A stretch of DNA of 64,000 bases from Rallus limicola (taxonomy: Eukaryota > Chordata > Aves > Gruiformes > Rallidae), in the NCBI GenBank assembly GCA_022605955.1, contig JAKCOZ010000001.1:80030520-80094519 (forward strand), read 5' to 3'. Made by a program: the position numbers and the translations under genes. Below, in pieces: positions 1-11,400 of this stretch. The notes under the pieces were generated by a model. That model searched no databases, was not told where the DNA came from, and saw only the letters and a program-made list of their open reading frames with translations. The stretch's first letter is position 1. Every line of letters starts with the position of its first letter.

Positions 1-1119
1 GATGCTGACGTGGGGTGACACTGATTGGTGCTGGGGTCCAAACCTGAGATTTTCTTGTGCAGGTGGCAAAGAAGGCAGATGCTTTTAAAAGATGGTGGTG
101 TAATCTTACAGAAAGTCCTTAGTGTTCAAAGTGCTGGTCCTCTCTGACGTTCAAGAGAAGCAGCAGGTCTTTAGCTCATGAGTTGGGATCATTACAGCCA
201 GATTTGTCCATTGCAGGAGAGACTTTCCAGGAACTCTGGAGACAGTCCTACATGTTTGGCATGGAACCATAAGATACTACAGAAACCTAAAGCCAGCTGC
301 TGGTGCTGTAGCAGCAAGGTTCCTTGATGCTGGTCACCCTTGAATATCCTCCCATGCTACTTCCTTTTTGTGAGACTGGGACTCTGAAGCCTCAGTGAAA
401 ACACACATATCCTGGCTGCTTTTACACCTAAGGGAAACCTGAGATTGGCATCCATAATCAGGAGCAGAAGGTGCTGCAGGCAATCTGTCTTCCTAGCTCT
501 GCATTAAACCCATTTTAGTTCTTTCAGCTAAATATCAAATTATCTGTCCACCCACACATCCTCCCCACTGCATCAACTGTGCTTAGTGATGGGCCATCTG
601 TAGGACTTTTACCCGGACAAGGGGGTCCACAGGGGTTCTTGCGTAACATGCTTCATGCGTATTCATTGGCCTTTAGAGTGGCATTTCTTCCCTTCCCATT
701 CTCCTGGCTGGTCTCCAGTCCTGGCTGTGAGTCAGAGGCATGCAGGTCTATCCATCCGAAAAGCCTGTCCCAAGGTGGAGGAACACAGGCAGCTTTCTTC
801 TTACCGGAGTCTTCTGTAAGTGGTGCTGGAATACAAGCCCAGGTGGGTCAAGGGCCTTGGACACAGTCAGATCAATGAGCCTTTTAAATGTCTTTCTTTT
901 TCACCTGGGGCTCAAAATGGGAGCAGCATGGGGGGGAGGGGGCGGGGGCAGCAGCATTTACAGCGTTGGTCGTTCAGCATCTCACCGGATGAGTCTCGCT
1001 GGATGACACTGTTCTGTTCGGCTCTAGCCCTGCCTCTGTTCCAGGGGTAGTGTTGCCTGCTTCCTGATCACTGTATACATTGAAGTAGAGTCCTGTGTCT
1101 ATTTGGGGTACTTCATGTT
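1..1119. other. Unique non-coding DNA, no gene seen
   Basis: I see no exon, repeat family or RNA gene here. Open frames of up to 99 codons overlap in different frames and resemble nothing known. The only structured piece is the G-rich run listed at 930-948. Confidence 0.6.
930..948 (+). other. G-quadruplex candidate
   Basis: Runs of seven, five and five G are separated by single A and C bases. The seven-G run can be split, giving four G-tracts with one-base loops, a favourable G-quadruplex arrangement. Nothing nearby suggests a promoter. Confidence 0.5.
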
Positions 1120-1560
1120 TCTAGGGAGACGTGGACCAGTTGGATGTGGTCCAGAAGAGAACAGTGGGAACGATCAGAAGTCTAGACAGCACAGTCAGTG
1201 AGGAGAGATGGGTGGAATTGGGGCTGTTAGGCCTAAAGAAGCAAGGACTACCTGTGAGATATGAATAGCAGTGTGCAGGTACATAAGATAGAAAAGAAAG
1301 GAACGGTCTCTTCTATAGGAGAAGACGAGAAGGGACAGCTTAAGATTGCAGCAAGAGAGACAGGCTGAATGTCAGTGAGAACTCTACAGTAAAGATAGCA
1401 AAACATTGAATCCGATTGCCTTGGGAGGCTGTGTAGCTCCCTCACTGGAGGGCTTTAAGGACCAACTAGACATGTATGAGGAGTGACAGATGCCACAAAT
1501 GACAAAGTAGAGCTGATCCACCCTTCACAAGAGAAGAACAGACTATATGGTTCCTTCGGG
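1120..1560 (+). mobile_element. Ancient CR1/L3-type LINE fragment (3' part of ORF2)
   Basis: The plus strand follows the layout of the CR1 reverse transcriptase C-terminal coding region. It begins with a 'gtccagaagagaac' segment (family: leu-glu-arg-val-gln-arg-arg). A segment near 1413 corresponds to the family's 'leu-pro-arg-glu-val-val' stretch. A segment near 1445 corresponds to 'ser-leu-glu-xxx-phe-lys', ending in 'aactagacatgtatgag'. Stops and indels break the frame throughout, so it is inactive and old. The match rests on recalled family sequence; the boundaries are approximate and the exact subfamily is not assigned. Confidence 0.7.
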
Positions 1561-3049
1561 TCTGTTCCACCTCTGCTTCTTGATTCTGTGCAGCCTTCAG
1601 GCTTGGAGAATGGCAGAAGCATGGACAGAAATATGGCTGAAAGTTTCAGAGAAGTGCCTCAGCAAGGAGCCAAGTGAACTTTGCCAGGGGGTCCTTACCC
1701 ATTTCTTCTGCTACAGCTGCCCTTCTCCCTTCTGTCCCAGGAGCATGGTGTGCTCCAAGCAGTCTGCAGTCAGTGCCGCTCTACTCCAGGCATGTGACAC
1801 TCAACCTATCTGGCAAAGAGAAATAGGAACCAGTATCAAGGCTGTCCCTAAAACTGATTTCCTTTTGGAGGGACTCAGATCTTTTTCTCATTTGCTGCCT
1901 TTGGAGGGCCATGGGACCTAGAGGATGTTTTACCACCAGTGTGGTAGGAAACGCAAGTTGAAGGCTTGGTGTTTTTTTCTGTGAGAGTTTGATGATGTTG
2001 CTGAATGTTCACCTCATGAGGCTTAGTCAGCATGTTCTGCTAATGAAATGTCACCTTTCTCTGGTATGACATCACCTTGTGCATTGTGATATGATCCATG
2101 AGACTCAGGGTGCCCCGAGGAGGTGGATGTGGTACAGTGTACAACTGCTGCTGAGGCTTTCCATCACCAGGCAGGTGGCATGGGACATGACACAAAGTGG
2201 GACAGGCAGCAAGCTTTGCAACCACTGCCTGTGGTGCCTTAAGCAATGAACTGGGTGACTTCCAGGGGTATATATAGCAACCAGAGAACTTGAGTGCAGT
2301 GACAGTGCAGGGGAGGGTAGAGAAAGGATGCTTTAGGAGGATGAGGAGCAAGGTAAAAAAGGAAAAGCAATTTGGGGGAGAGAAGGAAGAGCATGCAGGG
2401 GCCTGCTATAAACTTTGGATAGATGTGTTTGGTCCTAATCTTTCTCTGGCAGTGGTGACCCAGGCCGTTGCTAACCTGGCCAGGCAAGCTGCCAGAGGCT
2501 GTCTCCATTGCTCACCCTTCGTCCACTCTCATCCTGTCTCCGACTCATGCTTTCTTGTCAGCATTTCTCTTCTACAGATCGATTCCTCCTTGGCTCATCC
2601 CAGTGATTTTAAGCATAGAGAGAAACTTCCTCTTGGCGGTGAGAGATAATCAAGCTGAATATTACCCATCTCTGAAGTGCAGGCAGTTTGTGAGCAGAGC
2701 CAAAGTCAATATCTTGGCAGATGTTGCCTTGCATTGATTTATCTTCTTCTGAGGCATGGTGGATGGCCTCAAAGAAGGCAGCCCAAGTCACCTGGCTAAG
2801 CCCCAAAACACTCGCAGGCTACATTAGCTTGCTCGATTTGGTCACAAGAAGCTGCTCTCCTCAATGTCTGGGGGTAGAGGAGCATGGTGCCAAACTCACA
2901 AATCCCTCCTTCACTCCTGTATTCGCATTGGTGTTACTTCTTGGGCCGAGGCAGATCCTGGGCTCACAGCACCGGCTCATGGTGCTGAGCTAAGCCAGCC
3001 TCATTTACTGGCTTAATGGACCAAGAAGACAATTGCCTGGGCTGCTGCT

Positions 3050-3064
3050 GGGGCGGGGGAGGGG
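3050..3064 (+). other. G-rich tract, possible G-quadruplex
   Basis: Four G, C, five G, A and four G lie in 15 bases. Three G-runs are adjacent; a fourth would have to come from splitting the middle run or from a neighbouring run, so the potential is moderate. Confidence 0.35.
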
Positions 3065-3109
3065 AGCAGAAGACTGATGCCCCGGAGGGGCCTTGCAGTA
3101 TGGGGTTGT

Positions 3110-3126
3110 TTCCCCCTTGGGGGGAA
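3110..3126. repeat. Perfect 7-bp hairpin
   Basis: TTCCCCC and GGGGGAA are separated by three bases, giving a tight stem-loop or near-palindrome on either strand. No T-run follows it and no transcript context is visible. It also resembles an NF-kB or EBF-like half-site pair, but that is only a sequence resemblance. Confidence 0.4.
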
Positions 3127-4267
3127 CCTGGATAGGTCAGAGGGGGAAGCAAACTGAGAGGAAACTTCTGTCTGAGCAAGGAGGGAGGGGTAGGAGTTGG
3201 GGGAGGGAAGATGGATAAGGGCCCCTTTTCAAGCCAGAGGAATTGTAGCCAGGGGATTGCTGTGCAGGACAGGGTTGAAGGAAGGGGGTCTGCTTGCAGA
3301 CAGAGGGGTGGTGGTGGAGGCAGGCTGCGGAGGAACCAGCTGCCAGACAGAAGAACTAGTTTGGTAGAGTGCTGTTCCCGGACTTTGCTCTGTCAGGATA
3401 AGCAGAAAAACGTGTGTGATACTACCTGCATAGAGTTCCCGTTCCCAGCTCCCCAACATAATGTGCACTCTGGTTTTGAAGACCTTTGAGCTGTCCTGCA
3501 TCTGGGAGCTCCAGGTTCGGTTCTGGCAGGAAATGGCCTCCAGCAGAGCAGACAGGGGGCTTTTCAAAACCGCAGCTAAAGGGAAACCATGTGTATGATC
3601 TCAAGTAACAGACGACTTGCATCCAAAACCCATCCCTTTTCTCCCAGTCTCCATTCCCTCGCCTGCACGTCCCAGCCCCCCTTCCCCCCAGCCCTGGCTG
3701 AGCCCTTCACAGCTCCTCTCTACTCACCCTGCTGCTTTTGTGCCGTAGCAGCGGGCACCGCACAGCTACACGTTCAACATCTCTGATTCTGCAGTCTCCC
3801 CGAGGGCCTGGACAGATGCTGATTGTCTTCATGCCCAGTTGGGGACAGCAGGAACCGTTAAAAATAGCATCAGTTCCTTGCATAGCAAAGAGAAAACTTT
3901 CCCCTAGAAGTCCATCCCTCTGCTCCCAGGACTTGCCGGGAGGTCTCTTAAATGTCACAGTACGTTTGCAGCAGATAGTACCTCTGGAGGCTTCCTGTGG
4001 GCTCAGGTCTTGATCTAGCCAGAAAATGGAACAAGTTGGCTGAATCTTCCCTCACAACCTCATTCTCTCTGCCTGCCCTCGTCAGCTTCATGTGAGCGGT
4101 ACTTTCTGTTCAGAGGCGGCTTGGGACTGAAATAGGAGAAGCCGCAGAAGCGAGCGCTGAAGATGCATGAGCCTGGTGTGCTGGGGAAAGAAATAGGTCT
4201 GGAACAGTGGGAGGGCTGTGGGGTACAGGGGCACAGCTGGTGTGGGAAGCCCCAAGTTCAGAGATCT

Positions 4268-4288
4268 GGGGGAGGGGAGCAGGGGGGG
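4268..4288 (+). other. G-quadruplex candidate
   Basis: Runs of five, four and seven G are separated by A and by AGCA. The last run can supply two tracts, so a four-tract structure with short loops is possible. Confidence 0.4.
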
Positions 4289-5239
4289 CTGTCATTATTA
4301 TCATGGGAGGCAGGCGTGTTAACAGCATATGTTCCTACATAAAAGTAATATGCCTTTCCAGGACTAAAGGTCCCTTTCCCTGCTTCCCTCTGGGGTTGAT
4401 TTCCTTCTGTGGGAGCCCCTACTGCACAGAGGAGCCGAAAGCAACCTGTTCAGTGGCACGGTGTTTCATCCCCCCACCACCACCTCCCTGCTCCCTGCCC
4501 ACAGGCAGAGAGTAGTGCTTAACACCTATGGGTAGATGAGGCCCTTCCCATCTCTCCAGCTGACACTGGCGTCCATCCTGCTGACAGCAGCCAGATGTCC
4601 CCAGCTGCAGCACCATTCCAGCCTTAGGCATTGCTTGCTGCTGCTGGGGCTCATGTTTGCATCAGCAAATGTTCCTTTGCCCAAGGTCTGTGGCTACAGG
4701 GGCTGTGCTGTGTTTGCCAGATGAAGATCTCCCCGCAGGCATTGCAGGGAGAGGCCCTGGTGGCATATGCACAGTGGTGTTTAAATTAAAATTGCTCATG
4801 TGAGATTTAGGGAGCAATAGGGAACGGTACCAAGACTTGGATATCCTCCACCTCACGTGTGCCTCCCAACAGCTCTCCAGTGCCTCCCAGGGACCCAGTT
4901 TGGACTGCTGCTGTACCATATATTATGCTGTCGGCCTCTGTTTGTTATTTCTGCTCTGTCCTTGCTTGTTCTCTTGTTTCCTTTGTGTTTATTATTCTAA
5001 TTTATTGAGTTACCTGGAGTGTTTTCACAGACACCAAGGCTGCTTGCAGAAATTAATGATTGTGCATTCTGCTTGGTGGTGCCTCATGTGAGCTTTGCTT
5101 TTATGTGATGGAGCTTAAAATACGCTCAGGGAAAATGAAAATGTTAACCTCTATTAAAAGCATACACAGATAAGTTGTTGTCAGATCTACGCCAGAGCAC
5201 ATGGTATTACTTTGAGATTATTTAGCTCAGTAGTCCCTT

Positions 5240-5440
5240 CCATTTCTGAATCTCAAAGTATTTTAATTAATTTCCCCTTTGGAACAAGCTAGTCTCTCCA
5301 TTGTGTAGCCTGAGAAACTGAGGCTCAAAAAGGAGAGTCATTTCAGCTCATCAGTGGCTGGACAGAGGTGATACCAGAATCACTGCGGGCTGGAACCCCA
5401 GTTCATAGGTCCTGTTCAGAGCTGTGCGACTTAACTGGCT
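5240..5440 (-). mobile_element. MIR-like (CORE-SINE type) relic
   Basis: Read on the plus strand it shows the reverse-complement hallmarks of the amniote MIR-type core. 'aatctcaaagtatttt' near 5249 matches the usual 'ctcaaagcactttac' tail. Then comes a 'ccattgtgtagcctgagaaa' segment and 'ctgaggctcaaaaaggagag' (5319-5338), equal to the family's 'ctgaggcacagagaggttaa'. The order and spacing fit a degraded copy on the minus strand. The tRNA-derived head is not clear. Confidence 0.65.
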
Positions 5441-5579
5441 GCTGGACCAGTTGAATGGTATGAATGTCTCCTAACCACATGCAAAAGCAGGAGCTCATCT
5501 CTTGCCAGCTGTGGTCAGGAAGACCAGAGCTGGCAGTCCCAGTTCATGGAAAGGAAGCTATGTGCAAGGAACATGCAGT

Positions 5580-5665
5580 TTCTTTTGTGTTCCTGAGAAA
5601 AATCAGTGCTTGTACTTTAGTTTCCCTCTCTGTGAAATGGAGATTCTGGTCCAGGGAACAAGCAT
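5580..5665 (+). mobile_element. MIR-like core fragment
   Basis: The 'tttagtttccctctctgtga' segment followed by 'aatggagatt' (5616-5645) matches the MIR core 'cctcagtttcctcatctgta' and 'aaatggggat'. It is in the opposite orientation to the fragment at 5240-5440, so it is a separate insertion. Only the core is recognisable. Confidence 0.55.
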
Positions 5666-7525
5666 CCTTGTAAAGGAGGAACCTACGTTGATGCATTTCT
5701 GTAAGGGAGGTGAGACATTTGAGAAGATAAGCCTACAGATAGCAAACTGTTTTGTTGGGTTTGGACATACTTATTTGCTTTTCTGGCAAGAAGTAAAGCA
5801 GGATATCTGAAAAGGTGTTTACAAAATGTGTAACAACTCGCTGGGCTCTGTGGAGCAGGGTTGCAGGAAGCGACAGACCTGTAAATCTTGGAGCTCTGTC
5901 TGTGGCAGGGAATGATACTGTACATCTATTGAAACGAGCTCTCTGCTCCCTCAAAGTTTACTGAGAATGAGTGCATTCCCTGATGGGTCAAGTGCCAGAT
6001 CCAGCATTTTGTGGAGATCATTCAGAGTCAGTAGGGGTGACATGATGCGGGGGAGCAGGATATTTAGCTGCTGGGACACGAGCCATCTGAAAGGGAAATT
6101 TCTTTTCAGGTCCTTCATGAGCTCGTTAAAACGGGTAGGATGTGATCGCTTTTGTCTCTTGCCTGAACACTTAGAAACCCTTAAGAGAGATTGCTTTTCA
6201 TACAGACTCTTGTTTAGCATATATGAATTTCCTCACAAACAGAAGAATTTACGGAACAGCAGATGATAGCAGAAACCTTTTACATCACTATCTTGTGGGG
6301 TTTTTTTAATTTGCACTACATAAGAAAATATAAAAGCTTCCTAAGTGGGCAAATATGCAAAATAACCTGCTGATAGGAAAAATTTCTGTGTCCTGGACAG
6401 GCTGTTTCCTGTGTGTAGCCTGAAGAGGATTGGTATTGCTGGTGTTGGGGGGGAAGGGGTTGCGAGGAGGGGTTTTCCCATCGCATGTGAAGTGACCATG
6501 GATATTCTTCCAGTCCGTGTTAACTACTGTTCTCCCTTTTAGGGATAGCGTTTGGCCTGGATAATACCTTGTGGTTACTGCACGCAGCAGGAAAGCAGCA
6601 AAACCTATCCAGCCTCATGGGAGTAGTGTTCCAGTTGTGCAGGACGCTCCCTGGCTTTATCAGGGTGTTTGCTTTTGCTGTACTCTCCGTTACTTTACAT
6701 ACCCCTGTACCATCCACCCTTATTTATTTCCTCTCCAAAGCATTTTTGATCTCCCTTCTTAGCAGAAATTTTGTCAGACCTCTGACGTGTTGCTGACACT
6801 TGTCCTTGGACCCCTTTCATCTCCATTGCATCTTTTGCAGACAGGGTAGCCTGATGTGGGACACTCTTGCAGTGCAGTGCTGCGCTTGGCCTCATCTCTT
6901 CTCTTTGCCCCTGTGCATCCTACCTTTATGCTTGGGCCTCTGACCATTCTGAAGTGATGATTTGGGCGAGTTTGCCATACGTGAGTCTTCATTTCTGAAT
7001 GACTACAGTTAATTTAGAAGCCAACAAGGTAACTCGGATAATTCCTTCTAGAATGTGCATCACTGAGCATCCTGTGCCTGGTCAGCGCTCCTGCTTATGA
7101 CCATGGATAGCCCAACAGAACGTCTTTTTTGTAAACTGAGTCAAGGCACTGGCTTTTGCTCTCGTTTGAGAGAGCCATGCTCTACTTTCCCTTCACCCTC
7201 CCCTTTCTCCCTTGAAATTCATTGTTTCTTAAAGCAGTCTTATTGCCTTCCCTGGAATCTTTGAGGTGAGGCATTGCATCTGATAATGATGTAAGAATGT
7301 ACCCACGGAGGGGTGGCAGTGCTCCTCTGATCGCTCAAGCACAGTCACCTCTGAGGCAGAACCCTGCAGTTATTAAATGTCAAACAGCGGCAAGTTTAGG
7401 ACAAGAAGTGGTGAAGAAGAAGGTGTCTGGCTGGAACTGCAAAGGGAGTTTGGGAAGGGAGCTTGTAATTAGAGTAATCATAATTCAGACAGGACTGCTG
7501 TCTTTACACCCAAAACTTCTGAAAA
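5666..7525. other. Unique non-coding DNA
   Basis: No gene, RNA or repeat could be identified. Overlapping open frames on opposite strands near 5951-6266 and 6520-6992 have no recognisable domain and look like chance. Confidence 0.6.
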
Positions 7526-7822
7526 GATTCATAGAATTGTAGGGGTTGGAAGGGACCTCCAGAGATCATCAGGTCCAACCCCCCTGCCAAAGCAGGTTCC
7601 CTAGGACAGGTCACACAGGGAGGTGTCCAGACGGGTCTTGAATATCTCCAGAGAAGGAGACTCCACTCCCCCCTGGGCAGCCTGTCCCAGGGCTCTGTCA
7701 CCCTCACTGTGAAAAAGTTCTTCTGCACGTTGGTGCGGAACTTCCTGTGCTCCAGCTTGAGGCCATTGCCCCTTGTCCTGTCCCCACAGACCACTGAAAA
7801 GGGAGTGACTATTTCCCTCTGT
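7526..7822 (-). mobile_element. CR1 LINE, 5'-truncated 3' end
   Basis: The copy is on the minus strand. Its 3' end at about 7526 carries ATTCTATG-type terminal units ('gattcatagaattgta' on plus), followed by the CR1 3' UTR. The minus strand encodes the conserved end of the CR1 reverse transcriptase: 'GDRTRGNGLKLEHRKFRTN', then 'KNFFTVRV' and 'WDRLPRG'. The frame drifts afterwards. Only about 300 bases remain, typical of target-primed 5' truncation. It is inactive, but younger than the plus-strand LINE relics in this window. Confidence 0.92.
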
Positions 7823-9584
7823 AAAACAAAAGTGTTAGGCCATCGTTGATTGTAAGTGGTCTTTCTTTATAACCTTACGATAGAGAAGATGTTGCCCGAA
7901 GAACGTACTGTCTCCGATATTTAGTCTAATGAAGAGAGAAGATACTAAGTAGGATCTTTGAGTAGAGGAAAGCCAAAGCCACATGATGAAAAACTTTGTG
8001 AAACCCATCCTCTTACCATGCCAGAGCACAGTAACATCCCCAGAACTCCACCACTCTGCGCACTGTTCATCTGAAACTTATTTTTTCAAAGGTCATTAAA
8101 TTATTTTTGCAGGTGAGGAAGTAGGAGGAGAAGTATTCAGATGGGAATGTCCATGGGCACTGGTGAACGAGACGTAGCCATTGAAATTGGAGCGAGAAAA
8201 GGAGGAATATTAGCATGCACTCCCTTAGAGCAAACGCTTTTGGGCTTGCCTGTTACTTGGTTACTTACCAGCTCATTGTAATTATGTCAGTTGAACTGTA
8301 TTTGAGCTATGTTATTTCATATGGAACAAGAAATCCTTTTGCCTTGCAACAAACTTGAGCCACGTGACTGACCTCAATTCCCGGGAGAGCCCACTGGAGA
8401 GTACCAGCGTGCAAATGAAAAGCAGCTGCACAGCATACGGGGGAGCTGCTTGGTGTGGCTCTGCCCTGAAATGTGCTCTAATAAGGTGCCAGTAGCACTG
8501 ACTGGAGTCGCGTGACACTCCACAGGACTCCAGCGGCGAGCAGCCCGGTTGCTAGCATCCCCCCCTACTTAAATTACAGAGAAAGGGGAAAAAAAAAAAA
8601 CACAACCACCCCAAGTTGGCATTCTAAGTCTGTGTTTCTGAAGAACAGTAAATCCAGGTATGTCCCTGCGGGAAGAGCCCCTAGTGTCTTTGATCTCCTT
8701 CTAGCCGTAATTCCAACCTAGTGTGTGTTCAGTGCAGCCTGTGGGGAGATGCTTTCCAAAATCTTCAGGGTGGATGGGAATACGCCTGCTATTAGGATGT
8801 GAAATATAAAATCTGCTAGATTGATGATAGTGGCAGATTTCAAGGTCTCTCTTTGACCTTCGAGGAAGAAATCAATCCTGTGTATGTCCAGTACACTACC
8901 TTCTTCCCCTCTTCTGGGAGCGTGCAAGCTGTGGAGCCAGGCAGAGCAGAAGTCCTTTCAGATAACCAGGACTCTGGTGCACTGCAAACTAAAACGGCCC
9001 TTCATAGTAACAACATCATATCCTTCCCACATCTCCTTTCCTCCCTGAGAGCAGCTTGCCTCCCACTCCATCTCTGTAAGTTCTCTCTCTCTGTTCAATC
9101 CTCCAAAACATTTTACAACTCCTTAATTAGACACGTATCTCCAATTTACTACTATTTAAAAGGGTAAGCAGTTAATGTCATAAGACTGAGAATGTCTGGT
9201 AATTAATTATTAACTCCAAGGACCTGGCTATCTCTCTAACCAGCCTTGTCTCATATAGAATCTCTCTCTGTTAAAACCTCTGTTCACAGTAATTAAATAG
9301 TAAGGAGGAGGAGCACCTTGGAGCCAGACCAACCGAGTCCATCTCACACACCGTGCAGCTCTACCAGGCAGCCCTCCTTTGCCTGGCTATCCTGCACAGA
9401 CAGCATAGGAAAACAGTTTTTCATGTCCCCCAGGTGCACTCCCAGCTTTGTCCAAAAGAGACTTCTGTGGCAGGATCCCTTCTGTGCCTCCAACATTGAA
9501 ACATGGTCCATCCAAGTGGACCACAGGTCCTACTAGCTGTGCTCCCACCCTGTTCCCAGAAGCCAAAGGATTATAAACTGAGGG
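7823..9584. other. Unique non-coding DNA
   Basis: Nothing gene-like is visible. It contains a 12-base A run (8589-8600) and an AT-rich patch with TAATTAATTATTAA around 9200. Both ends adjoin annotated features. Confidence 0.6.
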
Positions 9585-9815
9585 GGCCGGTTTGTGCCGG
9601 CCTGGACACCTCAGCACTTTGCGCTGGGGCACCCGACGGAGCAGAGCCTCCTTGGTGCTGCCAGGCTGGGGTTCTGCCCTTCACAGCATCCTGCGGGCCT
9701 GAGCTTTGCGAGCGGAAACGCTGGTGTGCTGGGTTCAGCGTGCGCTGTGCCTTACGCGGAGGTGGGGACGATGGGGGGGGAGCCTGCGGTTTGCGGCGAG
9801 AGAGCGTGCTGAAAG
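9585..9815. promoter_or_regulatory. Small CpG-dense patch
   Basis: I count 18 CpG dinucleotides between 9588 and 9806, about eight per 100 bases. The flanking DNA is CpG-poor. G+C is clearly raised, and GC-boosted open frames appear on both strands at the same place, as composition alone predicts. In birds such patches can be small CpG islands at promoters or enhancers. No first exon, splice donor or TATA arrangement could be defended here, and the length is near the lower limit for a CpG island. Confidence 0.45.
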
Positions 9816-10054
9816 CTTTGTCTGGGGATTTACAGCCTGGGATGGGTGTTGGCCAGCCAGAAGCACGAGTCTCACCTCCTCGATGAAAAGTTTCAAACAC
9901 AGATGTGTCCAGATGCAGTGAGCGCAGAGACAGCGTGGCAGATGGCACGACACTGGGACAGCAAGCATGGGACACTTCAGGGTTTGTTCCTGGCTTCGGA
10001 TTGGATTGTGTGGTGGGGCTTTTGGCACGCTATTTCCCTTATCTAAGATTTGAC

Positions 10055-10125
10055 AGAGGTACTTAACACCTTCAAAAAGGGCTTTGAGCTCTGTGAATGA
10101 AAGGTGCTAAATAGTGTTAGGGAAA
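10055..10125 (+). mobile_element. SINE 3'-tail-like fragment
   Basis: 'gggctttgagctctgtgaat' followed by 'gaaaggtgctaaat' parallels the 3' region of amniote MIR-type SINEs ('cactttgagatcctctgatg' then 'aaaggtgctata'). The head and core are missing, so family assignment is tentative. Confidence 0.4.
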
Positions 10126-10369
10126 AAGCAGGGTTGCTTTATTGTCTTCTGGCCAAACTTCACTTTGGTTATCTACTTAATTGCCTCTGTATTTTCAACT
10201 GGAAGAGGTATTCTTCAGAGCTTCCTTAAACTGTCTTGTGGTGCATCTGTGCACTGCTAACAAGCTCGGTTTTTCAAGTCTAAAGGGAGATGCCCTTCTG
10301 TGATGACTGAAGTGATCGCTCATTGTTCCTTCCCCATCTCCCAAAGGTGCTGCCAGGCTTTAATGAACT

Positions 10370-10415
10370 ATTCATCAAGTGCTTTGAGATCTTTTGATGG
10401 AAGCAATCCAGGCGA
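10370..10415 (+). mobile_element. SINE 3'-tail-like fragment (second copy)
   Basis: 'caagtgctttgagatctttt' followed by 'gatggaag' is close to the same SINE tail motif seen about 300 bases upstream. It could be a second insertion or the broken remainder of one. Very short, so uncertain. Confidence 0.35.
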
Positions 10416-11159
10416 GTGCATGAGTCTCACTGCGCAGTGAGAGGGTAGCATCCACCTGCTTTCTCATTGGCTTTATCTGCAGAGAATAGCCCCTCTCTTC
10501 GGACTGGGGAGTCCAGCAGCAAAAACACTGTTGCAGGATTTAGATGTGAAGATGGAGGGAGCTGTAATTGCCTCAAGCTCCTCTTTCCAATTATTTTGAA
10601 TTGGCTAGATCTGTGGAAAAGACAGGCAGGTTGAGTTTGGGGCTTTGGTTTTGTTTGAGGGTTTTTGTTTGATTGGGTTTTTTTAAGTGAGGGTGGCTTG
10701 TTTATTGTCACACAGAAAAGACTGGTTTTCCAAACTGGCCAGAACCTAAGTTGCTCTGAGTTGAGCTTTTGTGGGCACAGGTGTCTTCTATGCAGTCCTT
10801 GCCATTTCTACCTCCACAGTAAAGCGCTGTGCAGATCAGGACTCAAGTGCATTCTCTCTGCCAATAAATCCTGTGGCCTCAGCACGGTACCCCTTGTCTC
10901 TGTGTGTGTGGATGGATGGTGAAGCAAGTAGAAGATGAAGGTGTGAAAGTGAGGGAGGAGTCTGAACTTCAGGCATACGTCTCCCCTGCCTGGACATGCT
11001 GCTCCCTGGTTTATAGTGCCGCATTATTTCAGAGTCATATTTTGAAAAACTGGAGCCTCAAAAGGGACAGTGCATTTCACTCCTGCTGTCACCAAAATCC
11101 TTCCATTGCCTGCTCCAAGCAGTCTGTTTCCGTGTGCTGGAGAAACCCTTCCCTGCTCT

Positions 11160-11400
11160 CTGACCCCACATAGCTTGGCTCTTTTCTACTTTTTGCCTTT
11201 CTCATTTTCCCTTTCATCTTCCATTTCCTTTGCTTTTACTACTTTTTTTTTCTTATTATTATTTTTACTAACCTCTCTCTTCTCATTCTTTCTCCATGTC
11301 TGTCTTCTAATTTATCCTCCTTATCTGTCTAGTTTCCACCTCTCTCCGGTGGTCTCCTCTCATCTGTGCCTGTTGATGTCCTGGCTGCAGTGAGGCAGCA
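11160..11400 (+). repeat. Pyrimidine-rich tract
   Basis: About 200 bases are dominated by C and T on the plus strand, including a T run near 11244 and many TTCT/CTCT units. This asymmetry opens long frames rich in Phe, Leu and Ser that are compositional artefacts. It may form triplex DNA. Confidence 0.6.

Larger units (their letters stand above)
1561..5239. other. Unique non-coding DNA with G-rich tracts
   Basis: No gene or repeat family is recognisable. Base composition is mixed. The stretch holds two G-rich runs and one short perfect hairpin, listed separately. Open frames of up to 124 codons occur on both strands and overlap one another, as expected by chance. Confidence 0.6.
9816..11155. 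other. Unique non-coding DNA with two SINE-tail-like pieces
   Basis: No gene was found. Short fragments near 10077-10125 and 10376-10402 resemble the 'ctttgagatc..gatgaaaggtgcta' tail shared by amniote MIR-type SINEs. The rest is unassigned. Confidence 0.5.

Noticed and set aside
3110..3126. Rho-independent-type terminator from the GC hairpin.
   Set aside because: This is vertebrate nuclear DNA, and no T-run follows the stem.
10163..10176. A 13-base match to the 5' part of miR-9 (CTTTGGTTATCTA).
   Set aside because: The rest of the mature sequence differs, and no complementary arm lies within hairpin distance on either side. A chance partial match.
11070..11393. Long Phe/Leu/Ser-rich frame that looks like membrane segments.
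   Set aside because: It is a direct product of the pyrimidine-rich tract, not a membrane protein.
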